From positions 124,001 through 188,000 of the forward strand of contig NZ_AKKC02000014.1 in the NCBI RefSeq assembly GCF_000282095.2: a stretch of 64,000 nucleotides of DNA, in the 5' to 3' direction. Position numbers and translations under genes: made by a program. This DNA is from Rhizobium sp. CF080. Lineage in GTDB: Bacteria > Pseudomonadota > Alphaproteobacteria > Rhizobiales > Rhizobiaceae. The notes under the pieces were generated by a model. It ran no database searches and was not told where the DNA came from. It saw only the letters and a list, made by a program, of their open reading frames with translations. Numbering within the stretch: the first letter of the stretch is position 1; every line of letters starts with the position of its first letter. Positions 23,662 to 33,286 of this stretch are shown one piece after another.

Positions 23662-24888
23662 GTGCTTGATTGGGAACATATCTTCGCGACGCGCTCCAGC
23701 CGCATGCGCGCGTCTGAAATCCGTGAACTGCTGAAGCTGCTCGACCAGCCCGATATCATCTCCTTCGCCGGCGGCATTCCGGATCCGGCGCTGTTTCCTG
23801 ATGTGGCGTTCAAGGAAGCCTATTCGGATATTTTTTCCGGCGCACAGGTGAACGCGGCGCTGCAATATTCCGTAAGCGAGGGTTACAAGCCGCTGCGCGA
23901 GTGGATCGCCCGCGACGTCGCCAAGATCGGCGTCGACTGCACGCCCGACAACGTCTTCATCACCTCGGGTTCGCAACAGGCGCTTGATTATCTCGGCAAG
24001 CTGTTCCTGTCGCCGAAGGATACGGCCCTGGTCACCTGGCCGACCTATCTCGGCGCGCTTTCGGCCTTCAATGCTTATGAACCGAATTACGACCAGCTTT
24101 CGCTGAACGGCAATCGCACGCCGGAGGCTTACCGCGACACTGCGGCCAAGACCGGCGGCAGCGTCAAGTTTGCCTATCTGTCTGCGGATTTCTCCAATCC
24201 GACCGGCGAGACGGTTGACCTGGCCGGCCGCGAAAAGCTGCTGGCACTTGCCGACGAGCTCGATATCGCAATCCTCGAGGACGCCGCCTATCAGCATCTT
24301 CGGTATGACGGTGAGGCCATTCCGCCGATCATGGCGCTCGACATCGCCCGCAAGGGCGGCATCGAGAACACCCGCACGATCTACAGCGGCAGCTTCTCGA
24401 AGACTCTGGCGCCCGGCCTGCGCGTCGGCTTCGTGGTCGCGGCGATGCCGGTCATCCGCAAACTGGTGCTGATGAAACAGGCCGCCGACCTGCATTCCTC
24501 GACGATCAACCAGATCGCCATCGAACATGTCGCCTCGCGCGGCTTCGACGCCCAGGTCGCCAAGATCAAGGCCGTCTACAGCAAGCGCCGCGATGCGATG
24601 CTGGCGGCACTCGACAAATACATGCCGAAGACCGCCACCTGGACGCGCCCGGAAGGCGGCATGTTCGTGTGGGTGACCCTGCCTGAGGGCATGGACGGCG
24701 CCGAACTGCTGGCAAAATCGATCGCCACGGAAAAGGTCGCCTTCGTTCCGGGCAAGGCGTTCTATGCGGACGGCAGCAATGCCAATACGCTGCGCATGAG
24801 CTTCTCCTGCGCCGACGAGGCGATGATCGACGAGGGCATCAAGCGGCTCGGTCGCCTGATCTCCAGCGCGATCAAGGCCGCTGCCTGA
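23662..24888 (+). CDS. PLP-dependent aminotransferase (class I/II, LysN/2-aminoadipate-like)
   Basis: This 408-residue fold-type I aminotransferase has the PLP lysine in YSGSFSKTLAPGLRVG near residue 240, the Asn-Pro motif DFSNPTGE near 175 and the C-terminal arginine region LRMSFSC. It starts at GTG 23662 with AGAGGA upstream. It resembles the group including 2-aminoadipate and aromatic/branched-chain aminotransferases. Its nearness to ilvC makes a branched-chain substrate tempting, but it is separated by vapBC and there is no direct support. Confidence 0.9.
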   Translation: MLDWEHIFATRSSRMRASEIRELLKLLDQPDIISFAGGIPDPALFPDVAFKEAYSDIFSGAQVNAALQYSVSEGYKPLREWIARDVAKIGVDCTPDNVFITSGSQQALDYLGKLFLSPKDTALVTWPTYLGALSAFNAYEPNYDQLSLNGNRTPEAYRDTAAKTGGSVKFAYLSADFSNPTGETVDLAGREKLLALADELDIAILEDAAYQHLRYDGEAIPPIMALDIARKGGIENTRTIYSGSFSKTLAPGLRVGFVVAAMPVIRKLVLMKQAADLHSSTINQIAIEHVASRGFDAQVAKIKAVYSKRRDAMLAALDKYMPKTATWTRPEGGMFVWVTLPEGMDGAELLAKSIATEKVAFVPGKAFYADGSNANTLRMSFSCADEAMIDEGIKRLGRLISSAIKAAA

Positions 24889-24910
24889 TCCGTCGAAACG
24901 TTCGAGCATA

Positions 24911-24941
24911 AAAAAGCCTGCCCCAGAACGGCAGGCTTTTT
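24911..24941. terminator. Strong bidirectional intrinsic terminator
   Basis: AAAAAGCCTGCC (24911-24922) and GGCAGGCTTTTT (24930-24941) form a perfect 12-bp stem with A/T tracts at both outer ends. It serves the aminotransferase gene and the convergent ion-channel gene. Confidence 0.9.
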
Positions 24942-24971
24942 GTTTGCCGGACCTGCTTGTTCGGCTGTCCG

Positions 24972-26873
24972 TCAGTCGGCGGCCAGGACGATAAGCATGT
25001 CGCCATCGGCATAGGTGGTCATTTCGGTGCGGGGCGGATTGACGACGACGCCGCCGAGGTTTCTGGCATCGGCATCGCCCGGGCGCTGGCGGCGGTGGCC
25101 GATGGCGATTTCGCCACGGCGAAGGGCTGCGAGCGCCACGGTGAAGAAGTTCACCGGCTTCGAGATGTCGACATAGTCGCCCATCGGCCGCATGTAGATT
25201 TCGGAACCGGCCTCATCCAGAAGCTCGTCGAAAATCGCCGCCATCGATTCGTTTTCGGAGGCCTGGGCAAGCATCAGGCTGACCAGCTTGTTGCTGACGA
25301 CGAAATCCTCGGCGCGGGTGACTTCCGCAAGCTCGCGGTTACGTACGTCGATCATCTCGCTGACGACGCTGATATGCTTTCCGGCCGTCTCGCCGATCTT
25401 GCGGAGTTGCAGCAGGGTGATCAGCGTGCGGGTGTCGGCCGATTGCGCCATCATGCTGTCGCTGTAGCCGAGAACCAGGACGTGGTCGTAGGAGGGGATG
25501 TCGAGTGCGTCCAGTGCGGAGCGGCTGCTGGTGTCGATCACCCGGTGTTCGACGGCGAGCAGAGCCTTGTCGAGGTCGAGCGATGCGATTTCACCTTCGA
25601 ATTCCGGCGTGTCGGCAGCAATCGTCAGCCGCGAGCCAGGCGCCACGTAGCGGGCAAGCTCGGTGGCGATGATCGGTCCGCGGCGGTTCCAGCCGAGGAT
25701 CAGGGTGCGTTCTGCGGTTTTGCCGCGCTTGACGATCGCCTTGATGGCGTTCTTGTCGATGCCCATCTCACCGGACCAGGTTTTGATCGCACCATCGTCT
25801 TCGGCGATGATGACCGCGCGGTCGCTGGCGACGATCACTTGGTTCGGGTTGGGGTTGAGGTGTATGGAGCCTTCCTTGTCACAGAGGCCGATCAGCGTGC
25901 TGTTCTCGTAGGCGAGGACGGCATTGCCGAAGGATTTTCCGACGAGATCGGGCTGTTCGAGCGTGTAGATCTCGCAGCCGTCGAAATCGAGCAGTTCGGA
26001 ATAGACCGCACTCAGGCCGGCCTGGCGGCTGGTGTGAACAACGATGCGGGCGATCAGGTCGTCGGCGAGCACGAGCTGCATCTCGCCGCCGCCGACGATC
26101 CTTGCCACCTCGGCATTGTCGGCGTTGCGGATTTCCGCGGCGATCATGTATTTCTCCGCCCGGCGGTTCGGATCGTTGACCAGTGCCAGCACGGTCTTGA
26201 TCACCTGCGGGTCCGCGTCCTCGCCTTCCGGGGAGAGGACGATGATAGAACGGGATGTCTGCGGGTTGACGATGCCGAGATCGTAGAGATCGGTCGGATC
26301 GCCGCTGCGGCAGATGATCTTGGTGTTCTTGCGATCGACGACCTTGGTGGCGATCTCGTCTTCCATCTCCACCTTGTCCTTGTTCGCCATAATGACGATG
26401 CGGGGATTGCGGCGGCTCTGGTTGGCGATGACGAGTTCCGAGATGACGTCGAAGATCGAGGGCGACCAGTTGAGGATGATCGTATGTTCGGTTTCGAGCA
26501 CCCGCGAGCGGCCCTTGCGCAGCTCGTCGAGCTTTTCCTCGAGGCCGGACGAGATGACGCCGATCAATGCCGAGAAGACGAAGATGCCGGCGAGCGTGAC
26601 CAGCAGCATGATGATGCGGAAACTCCAGCCTTGGTCGGCGCCCATGGTTCCGGCGTCGAAGGTTCGCATCAGCGATTCCCATGTGCCTTCGATGAAGCCG
26701 AGCGACTCGCCGCCTTCCGGCGCAATCCCGGTGACCGCAAGGATCGCACCCGCGATCATGATCACGATCAGCGATATCAACGCCAGCCAGCCGATCAGCG
26801 CGACCGCGCCGCCCGCCATGCTCTTGTCGAACCCATAGCGCAGTCGCGCACCCAAGTTTTCCCGTTTTTTCAT
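24972..26873 (-). CDS. CASTOR/POLLUX-type ion channel homologue
   Basis: This 633-residue protein has two transmembrane segments (about residues 20-45 and 85-110). The pore-proximal stretch between them is ESLMRTFDAGTMGADQGW, followed by two large RCK-like domains (ILNWSPS near 135 and LILGWNRRGP near 393). This is the architecture of the CASTOR/POLLUX/DMI1 cation channels of plants and their bacterial relatives. The regulatory domains likely bind Ca2+ or nucleotides. It stands alone between terminators. Ion specificity cannot be read. Confidence 0.85.
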   Translation of the reverse strand: MKKRENLGARLRYGFDKSMAGGAVALIGWLALISLIVIMIAGAILAVTGIAPEGGESLGFIEGTWESLMRTFDAGTMGADQGWSFRIIMLLVTLAGIFVFSALIGVISSGLEEKLDELRKGRSRVLETEHTIILNWSPSIFDVISELVIANQSRRNPRIVIMANKDKVEMEDEIATKVVDRKNTKIICRSGDPTDLYDLGIVNPQTSRSIIVLSPEGEDADPQVIKTVLALVNDPNRRAEKYMIAAEIRNADNAEVARIVGGGEMQLVLADDLIARIVVHTSRQAGLSAVYSELLDFDGCEIYTLEQPDLVGKSFGNAVLAYENSTLIGLCDKEGSIHLNPNPNQVIVASDRAVIIAEDDGAIKTWSGEMGIDKNAIKAIVKRGKTAERTLILGWNRRGPIIATELARYVAPGSRLTIAADTPEFEGEIASLDLDKALLAVEHRVIDTSSRSALDALDIPSYDHVLVLGYSDSMMAQSADTRTLITLLQLRKIGETAGKHISVVSEMIDVRNRELAEVTRAEDFVVSNKLVSLMLAQASENESMAAIFDELLDEAGSEIYMRPMGDYVDISKPVNFFTVALAALRRGEIAIGHRRQRPGDADARNLGGVVVNPPRTEMTTYADGDMLIVLAAD

Positions 26874-27116
26874 CTTGTGTCCCCGAACTATACCCTGGTG
26901 CAGGGGATGGCAGGATTAGGTTGCGAAACAATTGAAGAGGCGGGTTTTGCGCAGTCGTTGTGCCGGAATGATCCGAGCACAGTAAATTTAGTCTTCGAAT
27001 TTTGTTTGCCGCTGTTAAAACACGCCGCAAGATCGGCCTTGCCCGCCTGCCTGTCACATGGCTGTCAAGCAGGAATGCTTATCGTCCGCAGCTTATGTTC
27101 GAACAGGGATGCTCCG

Positions 27117-28100
27117 ATGAATAACCTTCTTTCCGCTTTCACCGCCCTCGTGGCCTTCGGCATGATTGCCGGCGCCGCTGAGGCCGCCGATCTCGTGCTC
27201 TATACCAGCCAGCCGAACGAGGACGCCCAGGCGACCGTCGATGGGTTCAAGGCTGCCAATCCGGGCCTCGACGTGCAGTGGGTGCGTGACGGGACGCCGC
27301 AGATCATGGCCAAGCTCAATGCCGAGATCCAGGCCGGCAATCCGGCGGCCGACGTTCTCCTGATCGCCGACACGGTGACGCTCGAGCGCATGAAGCAGGC
27401 CGGGCAACTGATGGCCTACAAGTCGCCGGAAGCGGCCAATTACGACAAGGCGCTCTATGACGCCGACGGCTTCTACTATTCGACCAAGCTGATCACCACC
27501 GGCATCATCTACAACACCCAGGCCGCCATGAAGCCGACCAGCTGGGCCGACCTTGCCAAGCCGGAAGCAAAGGGCCTCGTCACCATGCCGAGCCCGCTCG
27601 CTTCGGGTGCAGCGCTCATCCACGCACAGACGCTCGCCGGCGTTCCCGGCCTTGGCTGGGACTACTACAAGAACCTCAAGGCGAACGGCGCGATTGCGGC
27701 CGGCGGCAACGGCGCGATCCTGAAGTCCGTCGCTTCGGGCGAGAAGGCCTACGGTTTCGTCGTCGACTACCTGCCGATCCGCGAAAAGGCGAAGGGCGCT
27801 CCCGTCGAGTTCGTCTTCCCGAAGGAGGGCGTGTCTGCCGTGACCGAGCCGGCCGCGATCCTTGCCTCCACCAAGCACGCCGACAATGCCAAGAAGTTCA
27901 TCGACTACGTCCTTTCCCAGAAGGGCCAGGAAGGCTTCCTGAAGCTCGGCTATATCCCGGCCCGCAACGGCATGGCCGTACCGCCCGGCTTCCCGGCCCG
28001 CGAGACGATCAAACTTCTGCCGATCAATGCCGCCGATGCGCTCAAGAACTCCGAGAAGGACGTCAAGGGCTTCGCGGATATCTTCGGCATCAAAGGCTGA
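27117..28100 (+). CDS. ABC transporter substrate-binding protein (iron(III)-type)
   Basis: This 327-residue periplasmic protein has a signal peptide (NLLSAFTALVAFGMIAGAAEA, cleavage near 23). The fold starts LVLYTSQPNEDAQATVDGFK, typical of the FbpA/AfuA branch of family 1 solute-binding proteins. The tyrosine-rich FYYSTKLITTGIIYNT stretch near 125 is compatible with iron binding, although 2-aminoethylphosphonate binders share this subfamily. It is first in an operon with permease and ATPase. Confidence 0.88.
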   Translation: MNNLLSAFTALVAFGMIAGAAEAADLVLYTSQPNEDAQATVDGFKAANPGLDVQWVRDGTPQIMAKLNAEIQAGNPAADVLLIADTVTLERMKQAGQLMAYKSPEAANYDKALYDADGFYYSTKLITTGIIYNTQAAMKPTSWADLAKPEAKGLVTMPSPLASGAALIHAQTLAGVPGLGWDYYKNLKANGAIAAGGNGAILKSVASGEKAYGFVVDYLPIREKAKGAPVEFVFPKEGVSAVTEPAAILASTKHADNAKKFIDYVLSQKGQEGFLKLGYIPARNGMAVPPGFPARETIKLLPINAADALKNSEKDVKGFADIFGIKG

Positions 28101-28112
28101 TATAAGCGCCTC

Positions 28113-29807
28113 ATGACGCGGCCTCAGAATCGGGGAAACAGCCAGCCACGCTGGCTGTTTCCCTTTGTTGTAACGGTGATCTTCTGCCTGAGCGTGCTGC
28201 CGCTCGGCCGGCTTGCCGCAACCGGAATCATGTCCGCCTTCCGGGGCGGGGCAAGTGAACTTCTGTCCGACCCCGGCTTGTGGCGGTCGGTCTATGACAC
28301 GCTGTCGACCTCCTTCTTCGGCATGATCGCGGCCGTCCTCCTGGGCGGCGGCTTTGCGCTGCTGCTGACATTGTTCGACATCCGCGGCAAGGCTCTCCTC
28401 GGTTTCCTGTTCATGCTGCCGACGATGATCCCGCCGCAGGTGACGGCGCTGTCCTGGATCGGCATGACCGGGCCGTCGAGCGCGCTCCTGAAGGCGATCG
28501 GGCTTGCCCCGCCGCTCGGCTCGCCGCAGCCGCTCTATTCGATCGGTGGCATCGCGCTGCTCTATGGCGTGCAGAATGCGGCGCTCGTCTACCTGTCGCT
28601 CCGGGCCGGACTTCTTGCGCTGCCGCGCGACGCGGTCGAGGCGGCGAGGCTTTCCGGCGCATCGTCCTTTCAGGTCCTGAAGGACGTCATCCTGCCCTTG
28701 TCACTGCCCGGTTTTGCGGCGGGTGCGGCAATCGCCTTCGTCTCCTGCGTCGGCAATTTCGGCATTCCGGCGATCCTCGGGATTCCCGCCGGGATCTATA
28801 CGCTGCCGACCCTCATCTATTCGAAATTTGCGGCTTTCGGTCCCCGCACATTCGCGGATATCTCGGTCCTGTCCGGGTTGATCGCCATCCTGTCGGTCAT
28901 CGGGCTGATGGTCGAGGCACGGGTGCTGCGCGGCCGCGACTATCGCGTCATCGGCCTGTCGGGGCAGGTCGCCGTCTTCCGGCTCGGCGCCTGGCGCTGG
29001 CTTGCCGAACTGCTTTTGTGGCTGACGATCTTCCTGATCCTCGCCATGCCGCTGATCGCGCTCGTCGCAAGCTCCCTGGCGCCGGCCTATGGCGTGCCGC
29101 TCAGCCCCGCGACCGTCACCATCAAGGCCTATGAGGAAATTCTCGTGCGCCAGGCGGCGACGCGCATCGCGTTCACCAATTCCCTCTCGCTGTCGCTTGC
29201 CACCGCCTTCGGTCTCCTGGTGGTGACGGTGCTGACCGGCTATTTCCTGGTGCGCAGCAAGAGCCGCTTCGTGGGCGTCATCTCGGCGCTGGCGGAAATC
29301 CCCTATGCGCTGCCGGGCATCGTGCTGGCGGTTGCCTTCATCCTGCTGTTCGCCGCACCCATTCCGGTGATCGGCATTTCGATCTACGGGACGATCTGGA
29401 TCATCCTGATCGCCTATTTCTCGAGCTTCTTCGCGGTCAGCCTGAAACCGGTGGTCAGCGCCTTCCGCCAGCTCGATCCTTCGCTGGAGGAGGCGGCTCG
29501 GCTTTCGGGCGCGGGTTTTACGCGCCGGTTGGCCGATATTCTCGTGCCACTGGTTGCGCCGGCTGCCGGCGCTTCGGTGATCCTCGTGTTCCTGATCGCC
29601 TGCAACGAACTGACGGTTTCGGCACTCCTCTGGTCGGCAGGCACGCAGACGCTTGGCGTGCTGATCTACAATCTCGATGACAGCGGCAGCTTCAACATCG
29701 CAGCGGCATTGTCCGTCCTCGTGGTCATCATGGTGATCGCGATGATGGTGGCGCTGGAATTGATGGCGAAACGGCTGCCGAAAGGTGTGGTCCCGTGGCG
29801 AAGCTGA
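28113..29807 (+). CDS. ABC transporter permease (FbpB-type, fused double permease)
   Basis: This 564-residue inner-membrane protein has about 12 hydrophobic segments in two homologous halves. Each carries an EAA loop: DAVEAARLSGASSFQVLKDVILP near 180 and SLEEAARLSGAGFTRRLADILVP near 465. This is the FbpB/AfuB-type fused permease. It begins 12 bp after the binding-protein gene and overlaps the ATPase gene by 13 bp. Confidence 0.92.
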   Translation: MTRPQNRGNSQPRWLFPFVVTVIFCLSVLPLGRLAATGIMSAFRGGASELLSDPGLWRSVYDTLSTSFFGMIAAVLLGGGFALLLTLFDIRGKALLGFLFMLPTMIPPQVTALSWIGMTGPSSALLKAIGLAPPLGSPQPLYSIGGIALLYGVQNAALVYLSLRAGLLALPRDAVEAARLSGASSFQVLKDVILPLSLPGFAAGAAIAFVSCVGNFGIPAILGIPAGIYTLPTLIYSKFAAFGPRTFADISVLSGLIAILSVIGLMVEARVLRGRDYRVIGLSGQVAVFRLGAWRWLAELLLWLTIFLILAMPLIALVASSLAPAYGVPLSPATVTIKAYEEILVRQAATRIAFTNSLSLSLATAFGLLVVTVLTGYFLVRSKSRFVGVISALAEIPYALPGIVLAVAFILLFAAPIPVIGISIYGTIWIILIAYFSSFFAVSLKPVVSAFRQLDPSLEEAARLSGAGFTRRLADILVPLVAPAAGASVILVFLIACNELTVSALLWSAGTQTLGVLIYNLDDSGSFNIAAALSVLVVIMVIAMMVALELMAKRLPKGVVPWRS

Positions 29808-30823
29808 TCCTCAACCGTCTTTCCAAGACGTTCGACCTGGGTGGGCGGGCGGCCGTCAACGACGTGTCCCTGACCGTGCGCGAAGGCGGCTTCCTGGCGC
29901 TGCTCGGGCCCTCGGGATGCGGCAAGACGACGGTGCTCCGGATGATCGCCGGCTTCGAACAGCCGAGCGACGGCTCGATCCTGCTCGGCGAGCGGGTGCT
30001 TGCGGATGCGAGCGAGATGGTGGGCCCGGAACATCGCAACATGGCGATGGTCTTCCAGTCCTATGCGCTCTGGCCGCATATGAGCGTGGCGGAAAATGTC
30101 GGCTACCCGTTGAAGGTGCGCGGCATTTCTGGCGAGAAGCGGGAGCGCAAGGTCAGGGAAGCGCTCGCCGCCGTGCATCTCGAAACCCATGCGGACCGCC
30201 GCCCGGCGGATCTTTCCGGCGGCCAGCGGCAGCGCGTGGCGCTCGCCCGCTGCCTCGTCACCGAACCTGACGTCGTGCTGCTCGATGAGCCGCTCGCCAA
30301 TCTCGACCGGCATCTGCGCCAGGAGATGGAGGAAACGTTCCGGGAGTTTCACGCCCGGTCGGGCGCGACGATGATCTATGTCACCCACGACCAGGCGGAG
30401 GCGATGGCGCTGGCGACCGACGTCGCGGTGATGTCCGAGGGCAAGCTGCTGCAGGTGGCGACGCCGGAGGAGATCTATGCGCGGCCGGAGGGCCGGCTGG
30501 TCGGCGGCCTCGTGGGGCAGGGGGCGATCCTGTCGCTTCCGTCACCGATCGGTGACAAGCGGCTTCTCGACTGGCCGGTCGTGCAAGGGATTCTGGGCAA
30601 CCGCCAAGAGGGACCGCGCACCGATATTCTCGTGCGCCCGCAGGATGTCGAGATCGCTGCCGAAGGAGCCGCTGTGACCGTCCTTTCGGTCCTGTTCGAA
30701 GGGGAGCGCTATGCGCTGCGCCTTGCCCTGCCGGATGGGCAGACACTGCGCGCGTTCAGCCGCCATCCGGTCAAGGTCGGGGATAGGCTCGCCATCGTCA
30801 TCCGTTCAGCCTGGCGTCTTTGA
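29795..30823 (+). CDS. ABC transporter ATP-binding protein (FbpC-type)
   Basis: This 342-residue ATPase has Walker A GPSGCGKTT near 39, Q-loop FQSYALWPH, signature LSGGQRQR near 134, Walker B VVLLDEPLAN and the H-loop YVTHDQAEAMALA. The C-terminal about 100 residues form a TOBE/regulatory domain, as in iron(III) transporters. It starts at GTG 29795 with AAAGG upstream. It completes the importer with the two preceding genes. Confidence 0.93.
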   Translation: MAKLILNRLSKTFDLGGRAAVNDVSLTVREGGFLALLGPSGCGKTTVLRMIAGFEQPSDGSILLGERVLADASEMVGPEHRNMAMVFQSYALWPHMSVAENVGYPLKVRGISGEKRERKVREALAAVHLETHADRRPADLSGGQRQRVALARCLVTEPDVVLLDEPLANLDRHLRQEMEETFREFHARSGATMIYVTHDQAEAMALATDVAVMSEGKLLQVATPEEIYARPEGRLVGGLVGQGAILSLPSPIGDKRLLDWPVVQGILGNRQEGPRTDILVRPQDVEIAAEGAAVTVLSVLFEGERYALRLALPDGQTLRAFSRHPVKVGDRLAIVIRSAWRL

Positions 30824-30827
30824 GTGG

Positions 30828-31190
30828 CTACCGGGCGCCAGAACATTGCCAGCGGATGACCTGGCAGCCGTGGCTGTTCTGTCGGCAGGAGCCGATCGCC
30901 TGGTTTTCCGCTTCGCGGCGGCTGTAACCCCAGCCGGAACCCCAGCCATCGGGACCCCTGGCGACAGCGCCGCAGGCCTGGTCGAACCAGATTGCGACCC
31001 GGCAGTCGCTGGCGTCGCAATTGGACTGCGCGGCTCGCTCGGCGTTCCGGCGGCTCGTGTGATCGTAGGACCAGCCGAGCGCGCCGGTGCGCGGCGAATA
31101 GGCGATGGCCCCAAAACTGTCCGCCATCGACTGGCCCGCACCGGCGAGCAGGATGCAGAAGGACAGAGATGCCAGAATTGTGCGTTTCAT
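30828..31190 (-). CDS. Secreted DUF4189 protein
   Basis: This 120-residue protein has an N-terminal signal peptide (cleavage near 23). The mature domain has the DUF4189 features FGAIAYSPRTGALGWSYDH, a cysteine pair CDASDC, and a CRQNSHGCQVIRWQC tail. Probably periplasmic with disulfides. It is convergent with the ABC transporter operon with a 4-bp gap. Function unknown. Confidence 0.82.
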   Translation of the reverse strand: MKRTILASLSFCILLAGAGQSMADSFGAIAYSPRTGALGWSYDHTSRRNAERAAQSNCDASDCRVAIWFDQACGAVARGPDGWGSGWGYSRREAENQAIGSCRQNSHGCQVIRWQCSGAR

Positions 31191-31381
31191 GTACCGAGCC
31201 CCCGGGCGGCAGACCGTATCCCCCGATCGAAAGAATGCCGCTGGCCCGAAGGTCGCACCGGTTCCGCCTTTCTGCAACCGACTTTGCGGGTTGCCGACAA
31301 CAGGGACTTAAATTTCTCGATTCATTCGTTTTTATTAAGAGCCTCGCCGGCTAAGGTGGCCGCTGCAGCAGGATGGATTTG

Positions 31382-32491
31382 ATGTCTCTACGTCTCGGCA
31401 CCTTCAATATCGAAAACCTGATGACCCGTTTCGATTTCTCCGGCTGGCGCAACCAACTCCGGCAGGACCGGGTGCTGCGGCTCTACGACGTGCAGGACAA
31501 GGCGGTTTATCAGCAGCTGGAACAGGCCCGTCTGATCGCCGAGACTGACGATACGCGCCAGCTCTCGGCACTGGCGATTGCCGATGCGGATGCCGACATC
31601 CTCTGCCTGCAGGAGGTCGACAACATGCCGGCGCTGCAGGCCTTCGAATACGGTTATCTCTACCGCATGGTCGGCAACGGCTACCGCCAGAAATATCTGG
31701 TCGAGGGCAATGATTCGCGCGGCATCGACGTCGCCGTGCTGATGCGTGAGGAGACCCGCAGCGGCGAGAAGATCGAGGTGCAGGACGTGCGCAGCCACGC
31801 CATGCTGACCTACCAGGATCTCGGCCTCTTCAACGATGAACTGGCGCTCAGCAACCAGGCGCATGACAAGATCTTCAAGCGCGACTGCCTCGAACTGGAG
31901 CTGACGATCGGGGCCAAGCCGTTCACGCTGTTCGTCGTGCATTTCAAATCCATGGGCAATGCGCGCGACGGCCAGGATGGCCGCACCGGCACGATGGCGA
32001 TCCGCATGGCGGAAGCGAGGGCGGTGCGCCAGATCGTCGAGCGCCGTTTCGGCAAGGGACGGACGGCCGACAAGAACTTTGCCATCTGCGGCGACATGAA
32101 CGATTACCAGGAGAAGGTGCAGGTGATCGGCTCTCGCCGCGAGGGCTACCGATTCGAGCCGCGGCGCGAGGAGGTCAGCGCGCTGAATGTCTTTACCGAC
32201 GATGGCTTCGTGGTGAACCCGATCATCCGCCGAGACGTGATGGACCGCTGGACGCTCTATCACGCGCGGGGGCCGGAGGAGCAGCATCTCTGCCAGCTCG
32301 ACTATATCTGGCTGTCGCCGGCGCTCGCCGGGCACAACCCGGGCAGCGTGCCGGAGATCATCCGTGGCGGCCAGCCCTATCGTACCGTCTTTCCGCCTGG
32401 GCAAGAGGTGGAACGGTTTCCGCGCATCGGCTGGGACCGGCCTAAGGCATCGGATCATTGCCCCGTCGTAATGTCATTGGAGCTCAGATGA
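31382..32491 (+). CDS. Endonuclease/exonuclease/phosphatase family protein
   Basis: This protein of about 369 residues has the Mg2+-dependent EEP fold: FNIENL at the start, CLQEVDN near 78, GDMNDYQ near 235 and the C-terminal SDHCPV near 358. The family includes DNases, phosphodiesterases and inositol-phosphatases. ATGs at 31373 and 31382 are both possible; the second has GGATGGA upstream. It overlaps the Nudix gene by ATGA, so the two are coupled, which hints at a shared nucleotide or nucleic-acid substrate. Confidence 0.85.
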   Translation: MSLRLGTFNIENLMTRFDFSGWRNQLRQDRVLRLYDVQDKAVYQQLEQARLIAETDDTRQLSALAIADADADILCLQEVDNMPALQAFEYGYLYRMVGNGYRQKYLVEGNDSRGIDVAVLMREETRSGEKIEVQDVRSHAMLTYQDLGLFNDELALSNQAHDKIFKRDCLELELTIGAKPFTLFVVHFKSMGNARDGQDGRTGTMAIRMAEARAVRQIVERRFGKGRTADKNFAICGDMNDYQEKVQVIGSRREGYRFEPRREEVSALNVFTDDGFVVNPIIRRDVMDRWTLYHARGPEEQHLCQLDYIWLSPALAGHNPGSVPEIIRGGQPYRTVFPPGQEVERFPRIGWDRPKASDHCPVVMSLELR

Positions 32492-33222
32492 CCGTCCTGC
32501 CGACCGGCGGCTGGCCAGCCGAGAACACGGCCTTCGAGGTCGAGGCTTTCGATCTTTCAGTCCTTCCCGGACAGCATCCCATTTTCATCGCGCACCGGGA
32601 GGAGATCGAGGAGAACTGGGGGCAGGAAGCGGCAGCCAATCCGCATCTCTTCAACGGCCAGATGGTGTTGCAGCATCGGCTTTCATTCCGGGATGGGGTG
32701 ATCACCGGCGAGGCGCATGTCATCCCCTATTCGACGCTCTTGTGGTGGCGCAAGCAGCCGGATCCGGCGGGCGCCTTCCATCTCTTCGGTTTCGCCGTGC
32801 CCGTCTCGTCCGACGGCGCGATCATCGCCATCCAGATGAGCGAGAGGACTGCCAATCCCGGCCAGGTCTATTGCGCCGCCGGCTCGCTCGATCTTCTCGA
32901 CATCATCGACGGCAAGCTTGATCTTCCGGCCAATATGCGCCGCGAGGTGCTGGAGGAGACCGGCCTCGATCTTTCTTCCGCCAAACCCGATCCGCAGTTT
33001 TTCGCCAGCCACAGCAGGCACCGGGTCGTCGGCTTCCGCTTCTATCATTTCGACCTGACGGCGGAGGAAATGCTGACGCGCATCGCCGCCCACATGGTGC
33101 ATGACGAGGAAAAGGAGATCGCTGGCGCGGTGGCGATCCACTCGGCCGATCGCGGCGCGCATCCCTACAGCCCGTTGATGTTTCCGATTCTCGACCTGTT
33201 TTTCAAAGATTCGATGCGCTGA
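32488..33222 (+). CDS. Nudix-type hydrolase with degenerate Nudix box
   Basis: This 244-residue protein has a Nudix box in its second half. The REVLEETGL catalytic core is intact near residue 150, but the preceding Gly-x5-Glu half is not conserved. The N-terminal about 130 residues are a separate domain of unknown family. GGAG lies 6 bases before the ATG at 32488, which overlaps the EEP gene. Substrate likely a nucleoside diphosphate derivative, but unproven. Confidence 0.75.
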   Translation: MTVLPTGGWPAENTAFEVEAFDLSVLPGQHPIFIAHREEIEENWGQEAAANPHLFNGQMVLQHRLSFRDGVITGEAHVIPYSTLLWWRKQPDPAGAFHLFGFAVPVSSDGAIIAIQMSERTANPGQVYCAAGSLDLLDIIDGKLDLPANMRREVLEETGLDLSSAKPDPQFFASHSRHRVVGFRFYHFDLTAEEMLTRIAAHMVHDEEKEIAGAVAIHSADRGAHPYSPLMFPILDLFFKDSMR

Positions 33223-33286
33223 ACAGGGGTTGCTTTGAGAGGACCGGTCGGGCAGTTTGGCGCCATCGAAACACGGGGAGGTGTGG

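Noticed and set aside
24957..27116. Extension of the iron-binding-protein frame far upstream, antisense to the channel gene
   Set aside because: The signal peptide begins at 27117; upstream residues are antisense translation of the CASTOR/POLLUX homologue.
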